This document shows positions 1 through 7,077 of a stretch of DNA of 8,834 bases, piece by piece. This stretch comes from Planctomycetia bacterium (GTDB taxonomy: Bacteria > Planctomycetota > UBA11346). Position 1 is the stretch's first letter; each line of letters begins with the position of its first letter. Position numbers and translations under genes: made by a program. The notes under the pieces were generated by a model that had not been told where the DNA came from, made no database searches, and saw nothing but the letters and a program-made list of their open reading frames with translations. The stretch lies in assembly GCA_005801395.1 (NCBI GenBank), contig SYDV01000516.1, forward strand, positions 1 to 8,834, read 5' to 3'.

Positions 1-1
1 A

Positions 2-1114
2 GCCGCTGATTATTTAATTAAAGACGGACTACAGGCAGAGCGTCTGATCACCACGATTGATACGGTTATTACCAATGACCGTATGGCTTATGCCTCGCGC
101 AAACACGCCGAAACTCTTTCTGCGCTCGTTCGTGGAACGGCGCGTTCAGTTGGTTTAGAATATTTGCGCCACATGACTCGAACAATTGCCACGTCGTTTG
201 GTATCACTCATGTATTATTCGCCGTTATTGAAGGCGCTTGGGCAGACTGCATGTCGACGTGGTCGGTTGACGGGTTTCTTTACCCACGACGTTTTGCCAG
301 TGATCATCAAATTTTCGCAAACATCACCACTGCGCACCTTTCGCCACAGCCAAATCTATCGATTGCTTCTACCTGCATTTCATTCGCTGATAGCATGGGC
401 ACAATAGAAGGTGCCTGTCACGCCCTCATGGTCCGAGATCCATCCGGATCCATCTGTGGCGCACTCATTTTAATCGGCCCAACACTGACGATCGATAATC
501 AACAGCGTGATGTGCTTGCACTTTGCGTGGAACGCGCTGAAGCCGAACTCGCCCGTGTTAAAACCGATCAATTGCTGGCGGAACGCTTACGGATCGAACG
601 AGCCCTATCGCAATGTGCATGCACCTTACTTGCCGATCGTGACCCAGATAATTCTATCATGTGTGCTTTAGAACATTTACTTGGCACCACACAAGGCGAT
701 GCGCTGACAGTACTTTTACTCGAATCTGATGCGGTAACGAAAAGCAATCCCCGATGGAATTGCGTCGGCTCCGTTGGCAAATCACGTGATCGAGTTCTAG
801 TGCCTAACCATGAACTCAATCAATGGAACGATCGTTGGTGGTCCGAACTTGCAAAGGATCGCATTATTGCCAGTCCTATTAGACTGCTACCACATGAAGA
901 AGCACAATGGCTCTGCGCCCATGACGTCTGTTCAGTTTTGGCCGTCCCACTGCGCTGGCGCGACACCACCATTGGCTACATACGCGTCGATCATCGTCAC
1001 GAATATCGTTGGTCACGCGAAGACGTCGCCATGGTCCGAAGCGGAGGCGTTTTGGTAGCTGCGTATCTTGAACATCGCCGCGCCATGGCGAATAATCGCG
1101 CCATGGCTGGCTGA
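2..1114 (+). CDS. Response-regulator-like protein, receiver tail plus two GAF domains (5' partial)
   Basis: The frame is open to the left window edge, so the Met codon at 83 is probably internal; 370 residues are visible. The first residues, ADYLIKDGL, match the end of a two-component receiver domain, with the conserved beta-5 lysine in the Y-L-x-K context. A helical linker follows. A first GAF-type domain spans about residues 40-180, an amphipathic helix about 174-200, and a second GAF-like domain about 197-362, including a typical strand pattern around AVPLRWRDTTIGYIRVD. No HisKA, HATPase, GGDEF, EAL or HTH domain follows, and the protein stops just after the second GAF. By family knowledge GAF domains bind small ligands or act as dimerising sensors; here the ligand is unknown. 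The gene converges on the uptake operon, so co-transcription is excluded and a regulatory link is only a guess. The GAF calls rest on pattern recognition; the receiver call rests on a short fragment. Confidence 0.72.
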   Translation, partial: AADYLIKDGLQAERLITTIDTVITNDRMAYASRKHAETLSALVRGTARSVGLEYLRHMTRTIATSFGITHVLFAVIEGAWADCMSTWSVDGFLYPRRFASDHQIFANITTAHLSPQPNLSIASTCISFADSMGTIEGACHALMVRDPSGSICGALILIGPTLTIDNQQRDVLALCVERAEAELARVKTDQLLAERLRIERALSQCACTLLADRDPDNSIMCALEHLLGTTQGDALTVLLLESDAVTKSNPRWNCVGSVGKSRDRVLVPNHELNQWNDRWWSELAKDRIIASPIRLLPHEEAQWLCAHDVCSVLAVPLRWRDTTIGYIRVDHRHEYRWSREDVAMVRSGGVLVAAYLEHRRAMANNRAMAG

Positions 1115-1150
1115 CTCCACTTGAATTAGCTCGCACTGACGAGACTTTCA

Positions 1151-1194
1151 GCAAAAATTAAACCATAACCACTTGCGTGATGGTTATGGTTTAA
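1151..1194 (-). terminator. Rho-independent terminator of the porin operon
   Basis: A perfect 14-bp inverted repeat (1158-1171 and 1181-1194, arm TTAAACCATAACCA) encloses a 9-base loop. Read on the minus strand, the second arm is followed at once by TTTTTGC, giving the U-tract. It lies 76 bases past the porin stop codon. The plus strand has no T-run after the stem, so it suits the minus-strand operon best, although the same stem may also stop transcripts from the converging plus-strand gene. Confidence 0.85.
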
Positions 1195-1225
1195 CGTAAT
1201 TCAAACTATCATATTACTCTGACAC

Positions 1226-1259
1226 TGGCCGCCAGGCCCTCTACTCTCCCTAGCGGCCA
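1226..1259. other. Short GC-rich inverted repeat after the porin gene
   Basis: TGGCCGC (1226-1232) is repeated inverted as GCGGCCA (1253-1259) around a 20-base spacer. It lies between the porin stop and the main terminator. The stem is short and the loop long, and no T-tract follows on either strand. It may protect the 3' end of the porin message or be chance. Confidence 0.3.
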
Positions 1260-1269
1260 CGATTCAGAT

Positions 1270-2595
1270 TTAGAATGCGTACTGCGTATAGACCCAGAAT
1301 TTATTAATACTTTCGGCTGCCGCGCCGGTGGCATTCGCTCCGGTCATATTCGCCGTTTCGTCGCCTTTAAACTTGGCATATTTTACACCGACCAATAATC
1401 CAGGGAATTGCGATACTTTATATTCGGCCAACAAATCGATTTCATCACCGTAATGATCGCCAAGACTATCGGCATTAAACGAATAGGCTATCGCTGTAAG
1501 GGTTAACCCGGCAATCATGGGTGGTGCCCAGGACAACGTAACCGCATGCGCTTCTAAACCCGCATTTGGGGTATTCAGGAAAATATCATTCCAACCATTA
1601 AACGCATGACCGGTCGCTAATGGGGTGGTAAATTTAGCCGTCTCACTTTCGCCTTCCAACACGTTGTAGCCATATTTAATCGATAAGGCACCAACTCCGA
1701 CACCACCTTCAATTTGATAATAAGCGGCGTCATAAGAATTCGTGTTGCTACCATAATCTGACTGACTCGCATACTCTGCACCATAAAGAACACTGACGGT
1801 ATCCGAAGTTTTATAAGCACCGCTGGCACGTGCGCCAATCGTTGCGCTACTATTATTAGTAACACCAGCAACCACACTCTCATAATCAAGGAACAACCCA
1901 TAGGCGACCAATTGTCCAATACCGTCTAATTTATAAGTCGCTTGCCCTAAGTGGGTATCCATATCAAAGCGGCCTTGAAATGGCGCTGTATTTGATGAAT
2001 CAGGAAAGATACGGTTGACGCGATTAATGTAATTATATCCAAGTGATAGCGCCATCCCATTGCCCTGATATGGCACGGTGCTTATACCTGCGCCATCAAA
2101 CGTTTGCTGATCTTGACGCCAAGCCACCGCACCCACGAGACGTTGGTTGCTCAACAGAATTTCTTGCCGTCCAAAACTGAGATTCGTTTTCCATGGGTCT
2201 TTACTGTAACCATATTTGAGTACGGCTTGATTCATTTCCACGGTTGGCGTGTCAGCCACTAATGGGTAGAGCGTTTTGCCGTTCGTCGCATTGCGATAAT
2301 TATCGTTACCAACATCGAAAACGCCTTCGAATTGTGCGAAAGCCGTAAATCCTTTGTAATTTTTGGTTTCGTACCCGAGCGCGGCACGCAAGGTCGACGC
2401 ATTGGCATTTTTGCTAAACGTCGACTGATCAACGCGTTCATAGCGATAACGCAAGGCGCCCGTAACTTTACCGAAGGACACCGCTTCGCATAATTCGCTT
2501 AGCTCATCGGCAACGGTTGCGGAGTAGGAAAGACCAGGAAAGGCCAAGCAGGCCAAAAGCGGCACCAACGTGCGCTGCGAGAAAGATATAAACAT
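1270..2595 (-). CDS. Outer-membrane porin, alginate-export-family-like
   Basis: A 441-residue protein. The start at 2595 is preferred over an upstream ATG at 2658 because it places a classic Sec signal (MFISFSQRTL..., cleavage near SYSA at residue 26) at the N-terminus and has AAGGA five bases ahead. The mature protein begins with a region containing GALRYRYERVDQ and FGRQEILLSNQRLVG, which recall the alginate-export/OprB-like beta-barrel porins. It then alternates short amphipathic strands and ends in YTQYAF, with the terminal Phe typical of proteins inserted by BAM. It is the last gene of the minus-strand cluster, 91 bases after the ABC ATPase, so it probably supplies the outer-membrane pore for the same solute. 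Despite the family name nothing here suggests alginate. Confidence is high for an outer-membrane porin and moderate for the family and role. Confidence 0.82.
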   Translation of the reverse strand: MFISFSQRTLVPLLACLAFPGLSYSATVADELSELCEAVSFGKVTGALRYRYERVDQSTFSKNANASTLRAALGYETKNYKGFTAFAQFEGVFDVGNDNYRNATNGKTLYPLVADTPTVEMNQAVLKYGYSKDPWKTNLSFGRQEILLSNQRLVGAVAWRQDQQTFDGAGISTVPYQGNGMALSLGYNYINRVNRIFPDSSNTAPFQGRFDMDTHLGQATYKLDGIGQLVAYGLFLDYESVVAGVTNNSSATIGARASGAYKTSDTVSVLYGAEYASQSDYGSNTNSYDAAYYQIEGGVGVGALSIKYGYNVLEGESETAKFTTPLATGHAFNGWNDIFLNTPNAGLEAHAVTLSWAPPMIAGLTLTAIAYSFNADSLGDHYGDEIDLLAEYKVSQFPGLLVGVKYAKFKGDETANMTGANATGAAAESINKFWVYTQYAF

Positions 2596-2618
2596 AGAAT
2601 TCCTTGAGGATTGAGGAC

Positions 2619-2653
2619 CTTGTGCTGCATGGTGACTCACCAAACAGCACAAG
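2619..2653. promoter_or_regulatory. 35-base interrupted palindrome ahead of the porin gene
   Basis: Outer arms CTTGTGCTG (2619-2627) and CAGCACAAG (2645-2653) are perfect inverses. Inner arms GGTGA (2631-2635) and TCACC (2637-2641) share the same centre at 2636. Only two base pairs between the arms fail to match. The palindrome sits between the ATPase stop (2687) and the porin ribosome-binding site (near 2601-2605). As DNA it could be a dimeric regulator site. As minus-strand RNA it would be a stem-loop that blocks exonucleases, attenuates or sets the porin-to-ABC ratio. No T-run follows, so simple termination is less likely. Confidence 0.6.
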
Positions 2654-2686
2654 ATCACACGACGTGGTTAATGTTAATGTAAGATT

Positions 2687-3547
2687 TTATGCTGAAGCGG
2701 GAGCAGGCACCGATGATGGGGAAGTGCTTTCTGCATTGGCCGGAGCAACCGATTTTTTTTCTGGTTCTGCGCCACTACGACGCGAGAAGAGAAAACGAAT
2801 ACATTCATTGCGATAATGAGCAAACTTCGCGCTTTCAAAAACGGCCAAGCGATCACGCGGGCGAGGGAAATCAATTTCTAGAATTTTTCCAATCGAAGCG
2901 TTCGGACCATTATTCATCATCACGACTTTATCAGACATGTAGATCGCTTCGTCGACGCTATGAGTCACCATAAATACCGACAAATGTTCTTCAAAATGCA
3001 AGCGCAACGATTCATCTTGTAACTGACTACGCGTCAATTCATCAAGTGCACCAAATGGTTCATCAAACAACATCAATTCTGGACCCATAGCTAGCGCACG
3101 GGCAAGGCCTGTGCGCTGACGTTGACCACCGCTAATTTCATGCGGATATTTGTGCATGTGATCTTTAAGACCCACTACCGATAACCAATGTTCTGCGCGT
3201 TTAATTCGCTCTGCATTACTTTGATCTTTAAACACTGAATTGACGGCCAACATGACATTGCCAATCACCGTGCGCCAGGGCAATAAACTATGGTTTTGGA
3301 ACACCACGGCTCGTTCAGGACCTGGCTTGGTAATTTCAACTTCCTTAAAACAAACGGAACCATCAGAAGGAAGATCTAGGCCAGCGATCATGTTTAATAA
3401 AGTGGATTTACCGCAGCCTGAATGGCCGATAACGGTTATAAATTCACCTTTTTTTACTGTGAGATTTATTTTAGATAAGACTTCAATACGTCCTTTCGTT
3501 GGGTGATTAAAATGTTTAGCTACATTGATGATTTCGAGGAATTTCAT
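2687..3547 (-). CDS. nrtD: ABC transporter ATP-binding protein, nitrate/sulfonate/taurine type
   Basis: A 286-residue nucleotide-binding subunit that would power import through the permease encoded upstream. All core motifs are visible: Walker A GHSGCGKST (41-49), Q-loop Gln in VVFQN (84), signature SGGQR (139-143), Walker B LMLFDEP (158-164), D-loop GALD (166-169) and switch His in MVTHS (196). The GHSGCGKST form and the stretch FQNHSLLPW are typical of the NrtC/NrtD/SsuB/TauB group. It lacks the fused C-terminal binding-protein domain of cyanobacterial NrtC, so it is NrtD-like. A Ser/Ala/Pro-rich tail (about 259-286) extends past the usual end. A weak TAAGG precedes the ATG. The gene lies 63 bases after the permease. 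Family assignment is firm; the nitrate-specific symbol rests on the neighbouring NrtA-like protein. Confidence 0.92.
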   Translation of the reverse strand: MKFLEIINVAKHFNHPTKGRIEVLSKINLTVKKGEFITVIGHSGCGKSTLLNMIAGLDLPSDGSVCFKEVEITKPGPERAVVFQNHSLLPWRTVIGNVMLAVNSVFKDQSNAERIKRAEHWLSVVGLKDHMHKYPHEISGGQRQRTGLARALAMGPELMLFDEPFGALDELTRSQLQDESLRLHFEEHLSVFMVTHSVDEAIYMSDKVVMMNNGPNASIGKILEIDFPRPRDRLAVFESAKFAHYRNECIRFLFSRRSGAEPEKKSVAPANAESTSPSSVPAPASA

Positions 3548-3610
3548 AAAGCCTTAGCGGAATTTGTTTATGGGTGAGTAAATAGGTATTCGGTTTTTTT
3601 AGCTGACTCT

Positions 3611-4639
3611 TTAGCGGACTGTGAGCAGTGCGCCTGGAGAAACGAGACGCTGTAAAGCGATCATAATGCGATCTAAAATAAATCCGATAATACCAATGGT
3701 CAAAACCGCGACCATGATAAAGGCGAGCGTGTCATCGCTAGATGATTGGTACATGTCCCAGACAAATTTACCAAGACCGGGATTTTGCGCTAACATTTCT
3801 GCCGCAATCAAAACCATCCAGCCCACACCGATTGATAAACGCATGCCGTTAAATATTTGCGGTAAAGCTGCGGGTAAAATCACTTTAAAGATCGTTCCGA
3901 ATTTTCCGAGGTTGAGGACCTTCGCCACATTGAGGTAATCTTTATCAACTTGTGCCACACCATTTGCCGTATTGATCAGGGTCGTCCAAAGACTGCACAA
4001 AGTAACCACTACCGCAGAGATGACGTAGCTTTTCGCCCAAAAACTATTTGCCGCAACGTCCGTCATCGTTGCACCTACGATAATGGCCACAATTGGCAAC
4101 CACGCGAGTGGTGACACTGGACGAAATACTTGAATAAATGGATTAATCATTTCAAAGGCAGCCGCACTCATGCCACATAAAATTCCGAGTGGAATGGCGA
4201 TGAACGAAGCGATCACGAAACCGGTGAAAACCGTCTTTAGCGAAACCCAAATTTGATCCACATAAGTCGGAGATGCCGTAAAAGGCATGATTTGTTTCAG
4301 TTCATCGGCTTTCATCTCTGGATTGGCAACGAGCGCTTCGGCGAATTGCACTTGGTACTCGGCATAGTTACGTTGAGACTTTTTATACTCATCGTGCATT
4401 TTACCTGCCGCTTGAACCACTTCGACTGGACCTGGTAACTTGGCTCCTTTGATAGTCACCGAATGACTGATGACATGCCAAACAAACAAGAAGATCATTA
4501 CCGCCAGGATAGGCAGACCTATCATACGCACAAAACGACGAAATTCGTAGGCGACATCCTGACCGCAAAGCATTTTTATCGGCGGCACGAACCAGGTAAG
4601 GCCAAGAATATTAAGGTAGAGCAAAATTTTATTGAGCAT
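3611..4639 (-). CDS. nrtB: ABC transporter permease, nitrate type (BPD_transp_1)
   Basis: A 342-residue inner-membrane subunit. After a hydrophobic N-terminus (about 5-20) and a clear membrane segment (about 41-60) comes a hydrophilic stretch of some 60 residues rich in Lys, Glu and Gln (about 70-128). The five core helices of binding-protein-dependent permeases follow, at about 130-157, 177-192, 203-222, 268-285 and 305-325. The coupling loop is clear around DYLNVAKVLNLGKFGTIFKV (234-253) leading into ILPAALPQIFNGMR, the EAA-type motif that docks on the ATPase. The hydrophilic insert makes it longer than many taurine-type permeases and resembles NrtB-type proteins. Only an A/G-rich weak ribosome-binding site (GAAAG) precedes the ATG. 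It follows the binding-protein gene by 128 bases and precedes the ATPase. Confidence 0.9.
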   Translation of the reverse strand: MLNKILLYLNILGLTWFVPPIKMLCGQDVAYEFRRFVRMIGLPILAVMIFLFVWHVISHSVTIKGAKLPGPVEVVQAAGKMHDEYKKSQRNYAEYQVQFAEALVANPEMKADELKQIMPFTASPTYVDQIWVSLKTVFTGFVIASFIAIPLGILCGMSAAAFEMINPFIQVFRPVSPLAWLPIVAIIVGATMTDVAANSFWAKSYVISAVVVTLCSLWTTLINTANGVAQVDKDYLNVAKVLNLGKFGTIFKVILPAALPQIFNGMRLSIGVGWMVLIAAEMLAQNPGLGKFVWDMYQSSSDDTLAFIMVAVLTIGIIGFILDRIMIALQRLVSPGALLTVR

Positions 4640-4767
4640 GAATTCTTTCTTTCGAGTGCTTTATTATCGGCACAGACTTTGATGATCAGGGGATGATTGA
4701 TATGGATAATCGACATAGAGCATCAGGGACTTCTCATGCCCTACGCCGATTTTACGCGGTTTTATAC

Positions 4768-6180
4768 TTATTTGAGACCGACCGAAAATTTCTTTATATA
4801 ATCATTTGGTTTTTTGGGATCGAACGCAATCTTATCAATGAAGACTTCGGCTGGATGCGATTGATAATCTTCAGCTGGCAAGTCTGCCGCTTTCACTTTT
4901 CCATCAGTGAGCAATTCACCAAATGCCTTACGATAAAGGTCAGTACGGAAAGTTTGATCGGCAATTTCAAAGTACCAACTATCCGAACGGTTGATGGGTA
5001 TTTGCCCCCAACGACGAGCCTGAGTTAGGCCCCACACGGCGTGACTTTTGAAAGGAAATGAGGCAAAGCGACCGTAAAATATATTAAAATTCTTGGCTTC
5101 GCGACGATCACCTGGTTGGTATTGGTAAGTACCGAGCATTGATTCAGCTAGCACTTCAACATTGGTTCCGATGTAATTCTTATTGGCTAACATCTCACAG
5201 GCGAGCTTGCGATTCGCGGGACTTTCATCGAGCCATTGTCCTGCTCGAATCAACCCTTTTATAACGGCATTTAACGTATTGGGGTATTTTGTCGCCCATT
5301 CTTCTGATACACCGAATACTTTATCTGGACAGCCATCAAAGATGTATTGATCACCATTGACAGCGACGCCAATGCCGTCCACCACTGCGCGTTGGTTCCA
5401 CGGTTCGCCGACACAAAAGCCATCAATCGTATTGGCCGTCATGTTTGCCACCATTTGTGGTGGTGGTACGGTAGATAACAACACGTCTGCGTCTTTTTTG
5501 CCTACCGGATCATTTGGGCCTTCGTAGAAACCTGGGTTTACACCACCCGCAGCTAACCAATAACGCAACGTAAAATTGTGACTTCCGCTAGGAAAGGTCA
5601 TGCCAAATCGTAGTGGGTTACCCGCTGCGGTTCGCTCCTTAGCAATCGCCTTAATCGAATCGGCTTTAACCGGCAGAGGATATCCCGGTTCTTTTAAAGC
5701 AGGATCTTTTTCCTGCATCTGCTTCCAGAGCGCATTAGAAACGGTGATACCTTTACCATTAATACACATATTATATGGCGTGATAATATTTGAACTACCT
5801 AAGTATCCGATGCGAGCGCCAATTGGATGATTATACAGCATATGGGAACCATCGAGTTCCATATTTACCACACGTTCCTGTACCGTTTTCCAGTTAGCTT
5901 GAACTTCAATCGTGACGCTTAGTCCTTCTTCGGCAAAATAGCCTAATTCGCGGGCCGCAATAATTGGAATACAATCGGTTAATTTAATCATCCCCAATTT
6001 CAACACAGGTTTTTCAATTTTATTTGCCTTAATTTTAGCGAGATTCGGGCGCGGATTGACGATTTCATACGGCGTAAAGGTCATCGCTGTCGCTGTGCCT
6101 TCTGCCGCTTGAACCGCAGTCAGAGAACAACAAGTGCTCAAAGTGAGGGAAAGAAAAATGCCGCGAAAGGTGAGAGACAT
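4768..6180 (-). CDS. nrtA: NrtA/CmpA-family periplasmic substrate-binding protein
   Basis: A 470-residue solute-binding protein, expected to capture a small anion in the periplasm and deliver it to the permease. The N-terminus is a Sec signal with likely cleavage near VQA (residue 25). Cys17 and Cys18 lie in the hydrophobic core, but the context LSTC is a poor lipobox, so a soluble periplasmic form is favoured over a lipoprotein. Family hallmarks are visible: KLGMIKLTDCIPIIAARELG (61-80), the ELDGSHML region (108-115), FPSGSHNFTLRYWLAAGG (196-213) with a His expected in the ligand pocket, and CVGEPWNQRAV (256-266). These fit the nitrate/nitrite or bicarbonate binding proteins NrtA/CmpA. The sequence alone does not separate nitrate, nitrite, bicarbonate or cyanate. 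AGGAG lies six bases ahead of the ATG. This is the first gene of the operon and no assimilatory reductase is in view. Confidence 0.92.
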   Translation of the reverse strand: MSLTFRGIFLSLTLSTCCSLTAVQAAEGTATAMTFTPYEIVNPRPNLAKIKANKIEKPVLKLGMIKLTDCIPIIAARELGYFAEEGLSVTIEVQANWKTVQERVVNMELDGSHMLYNHPIGARIGYLGSSNIITPYNMCINGKGITVSNALWKQMQEKDPALKEPGYPLPVKADSIKAIAKERTAAGNPLRFGMTFPSGSHNFTLRYWLAAGGVNPGFYEGPNDPVGKKDADVLLSTVPPPQMVANMTANTIDGFCVGEPWNQRAVVDGIGVAVNGDQYIFDGCPDKVFGVSEEWATKYPNTLNAVIKGLIRAGQWLDESPANRKLACEMLANKNYIGTNVEVLAESMLGTYQYQPGDRREAKNFNIFYGRFASFPFKSHAVWGLTQARRWGQIPINRSDSWYFEIADQTFRTDLYRKAFGELLTDGKVKAADLPAEDYQSHPAEVFIDKIAFDPKKPNDYIKKFSVGLK

Positions 6181-6186
6181 AGACAG

Positions 6187-6224
6187 CTCCTGAGAGGAGA
6201 GAGAGGAAAGGGGAGAAAAAAAGG
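6187..6224 (-). promoter_or_regulatory. Ribosome-binding site and 33-base pyrimidine tract in the nrtA leader
   Basis: On the minus strand AGGAG (6187-6191) sits six bases before the ATG at 6180. Directly 5' of it lies an unbroken run of 33 pyrimidines in the mRNA (6192-6224, purines on the plus strand). Such a tract could bind ribosomal protein S1 and aid initiation, or simply keep the site unstructured. The run is seen directly; its function is inferred. Confidence 0.6.
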
Positions 6225-6248
6225 CGAGTGGTGATGGGATTTCGCTGA

Positions 6249-6265
6249 GCGATGTCAGGCGATGT
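6249..6265. repeat. Direct 7-mer repeat at 10-bp period
   Basis: GCGATGT occurs at 6249-6255 and again at 6259-6265, on the same face of the helix, about 70-85 bases before the nrtA start. Tandem half-sites at this period are used by several response regulators, but two 7-mers may also be chance. Confidence 0.25.
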
Positions 6266-6354
6266 TATTGATTTATTCTATAGTTCTGAACGTGCCAAAC
6301 TCAGGGAAGGAAAACGTCACAACAAGTAACATTTGCCTGATGTCTTCTATAAAG

Positions 6355-6370
6355 CAGGGAAAAAACCCTG
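6355..6370. other. Small hairpin with homopolymer loop in the nrtA upstream region
   Basis: CAGGG (6355-6359) pairs with CCCTG (6366-6370) around six identical bases (A on plus, U on minus). A T-run (6381-6387) follows on the plus strand after ten bases, so weak termination of plus-strand transcription is possible. On the minus strand it could lie near the start of the operon leader. The loop lacks the A1/G4 pattern of ANTAR-target hexaloops. Confidence 0.35.
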
Positions 6371-6503
6371 ATTTTACCACTTTTTTTCGTTAGTTAGTTG
6401 GCTCTAAAACGCAGATTCAAAACAACCTCACCAGTGATTTGCAATACCAATGAACAGAAATCATAAGCAAAGGCGATTTTCATCACTGTAACATTTTGTG
6501 CCT

Positions 6504-6522
6504 CTGCTGCTTGATGCAGCAG
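6504..6522. other. Seven-bp hairpin upstream of nrtA
   Basis: CTGCTGC (6504-6510) and GCAGCAG (6516-6522) are perfect inverses around a five-base loop. No T-tract follows on either strand. It may be a leader element if the operon start lies this far upstream, or a remnant of decayed coding sequence. Confidence 0.35.
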
Positions 6523-6768
6523 GGAATGGCTTGCTCATGCAACATTACCACTGCGATTGATAACGACGCGATAAGCAATCTTTTTCTGCTGACTCAATCA
6601 GGTGACCTTGCCCAAGATTGATAAGAACAACAGTAAATTTTTTTAAATCATCTGCGTGCGAAGCCGTTCGACTGCGTTGCGGCACATGGCTCGCGATTAG
6701 GAATGGTCTATCGCTTAACCGATTTATTTTCACTTGAGCGCAGAATGTCGGCTAACTATTCGCGGCCC

Positions 6769-7058
6769 TCATTCTAACGATTGCTGACGGTCTAAACGGA
6801 TCAGGTCTGATGTGAGCTGGTTAACCATTGCCGTTTGCATAAGACTGAGATCACAGGCCAATATAAAACTTAAATCCTGCACCGACCTACGACCATCAAT
6901 CGCGTCCTATAGTCGCCATTCTCTTTGCGTGAGCAACAAATCTTGTTTCGCTTTCGGTGTACTCATGATCGGGATTCTCCCTTTATCTGGAGATCAACGA
7001 AAGCGAAGCAAGATCACCTTGCCTAGTTCAGTCAGCGCAAAATAATGTTGTCATCCAT
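6769..7058 (-). pseudogene. Decayed small gene with winged-helix-like residues (two stops, one frameshift)
   Basis: One minus-strand frame reads as protein across about 95 codons but is broken. From 7050 it gives QHYFALTELGKVILLRFR, then TGA (6994-6996). It then runs through an ATG at 6966 giving MSTPKAKQDLLLTQREWRL and meets TAG (6907-6909). It continues DAIDGRRSVQDLSFILACD and on to a final TGA at 6769-6771. An ATG at 7058 (reading MDD) would join this frame by a single-base insertion near 7051-7053. The order 'LTELG', 'QREWRLL', 'IDGRRSVQDL' resembles small winged-helix-like domains found at the end of regulatory proteins; this is from memory of the pattern, not a search. Three lesions in 290 bases favour a pseudogene over recoding. 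The ATG at 6966 has AGGGAG some ten bases ahead, so a 19-residue peptide could still be made. Confidence 0.55.
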
Positions 7059-7077
7059 TTTTTGATGAGACATCAAG

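Larger units (their letters stand above)
6225..6768. other. Gene-free leader and upstream region of the uptake operon
   Basis: No convincing intact gene lies here. It should contain the operon promoter, but I see no clean sigma-70 pair. TTTGGCACG (6291-6299, minus strand) resembles a sigma-54 -24 element but lacks the -12 GC. Two short hairpins lie at 6355-6370 and 6504-6522. A 62-codon GTG-initiated minus frame (6545-6733) has no recognised similarity or ribosome-binding site. A neighbouring minus frame (6394-6534, then 6538-6597 beyond one stop) reads like protein and may be a relic. Confidence 0.5.

Noticed and set aside
2596..2658. Upstream ATG of the porin gene (21 extra residues)
   Set aside because: It would bury the signal peptide, and the ATG at 2595 has AAGGA at good spacing.
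6286..6299. Sigma-54 promoter for nrtA on the minus strand (TGGCACG at the -24 position)
   Set aside because: The -24 part is good but the expected -12 TTGCA position reads GAACT, lacking the GC.
6355..6522. ANTAR (NasT/NasR) target hairpins in the nrtA leader
   Set aside because: One hairpin has a homopolymer hexaloop without the A1/G4 pattern and the other a five-base loop; they are also more than 130 bases apart.
6545..6733. 62-residue GTG-initiated minus-strand protein
   Set aside because: No ribosome-binding site, no recognised motif, and it overlaps another coding-like frame; listed only as possible remnant.
6812..7045. 77-residue plus-strand open frame
   Set aside because: It is antisense to the decayed gene, whose minus-strand motifs are more protein-like; there is no ribosome-binding site.
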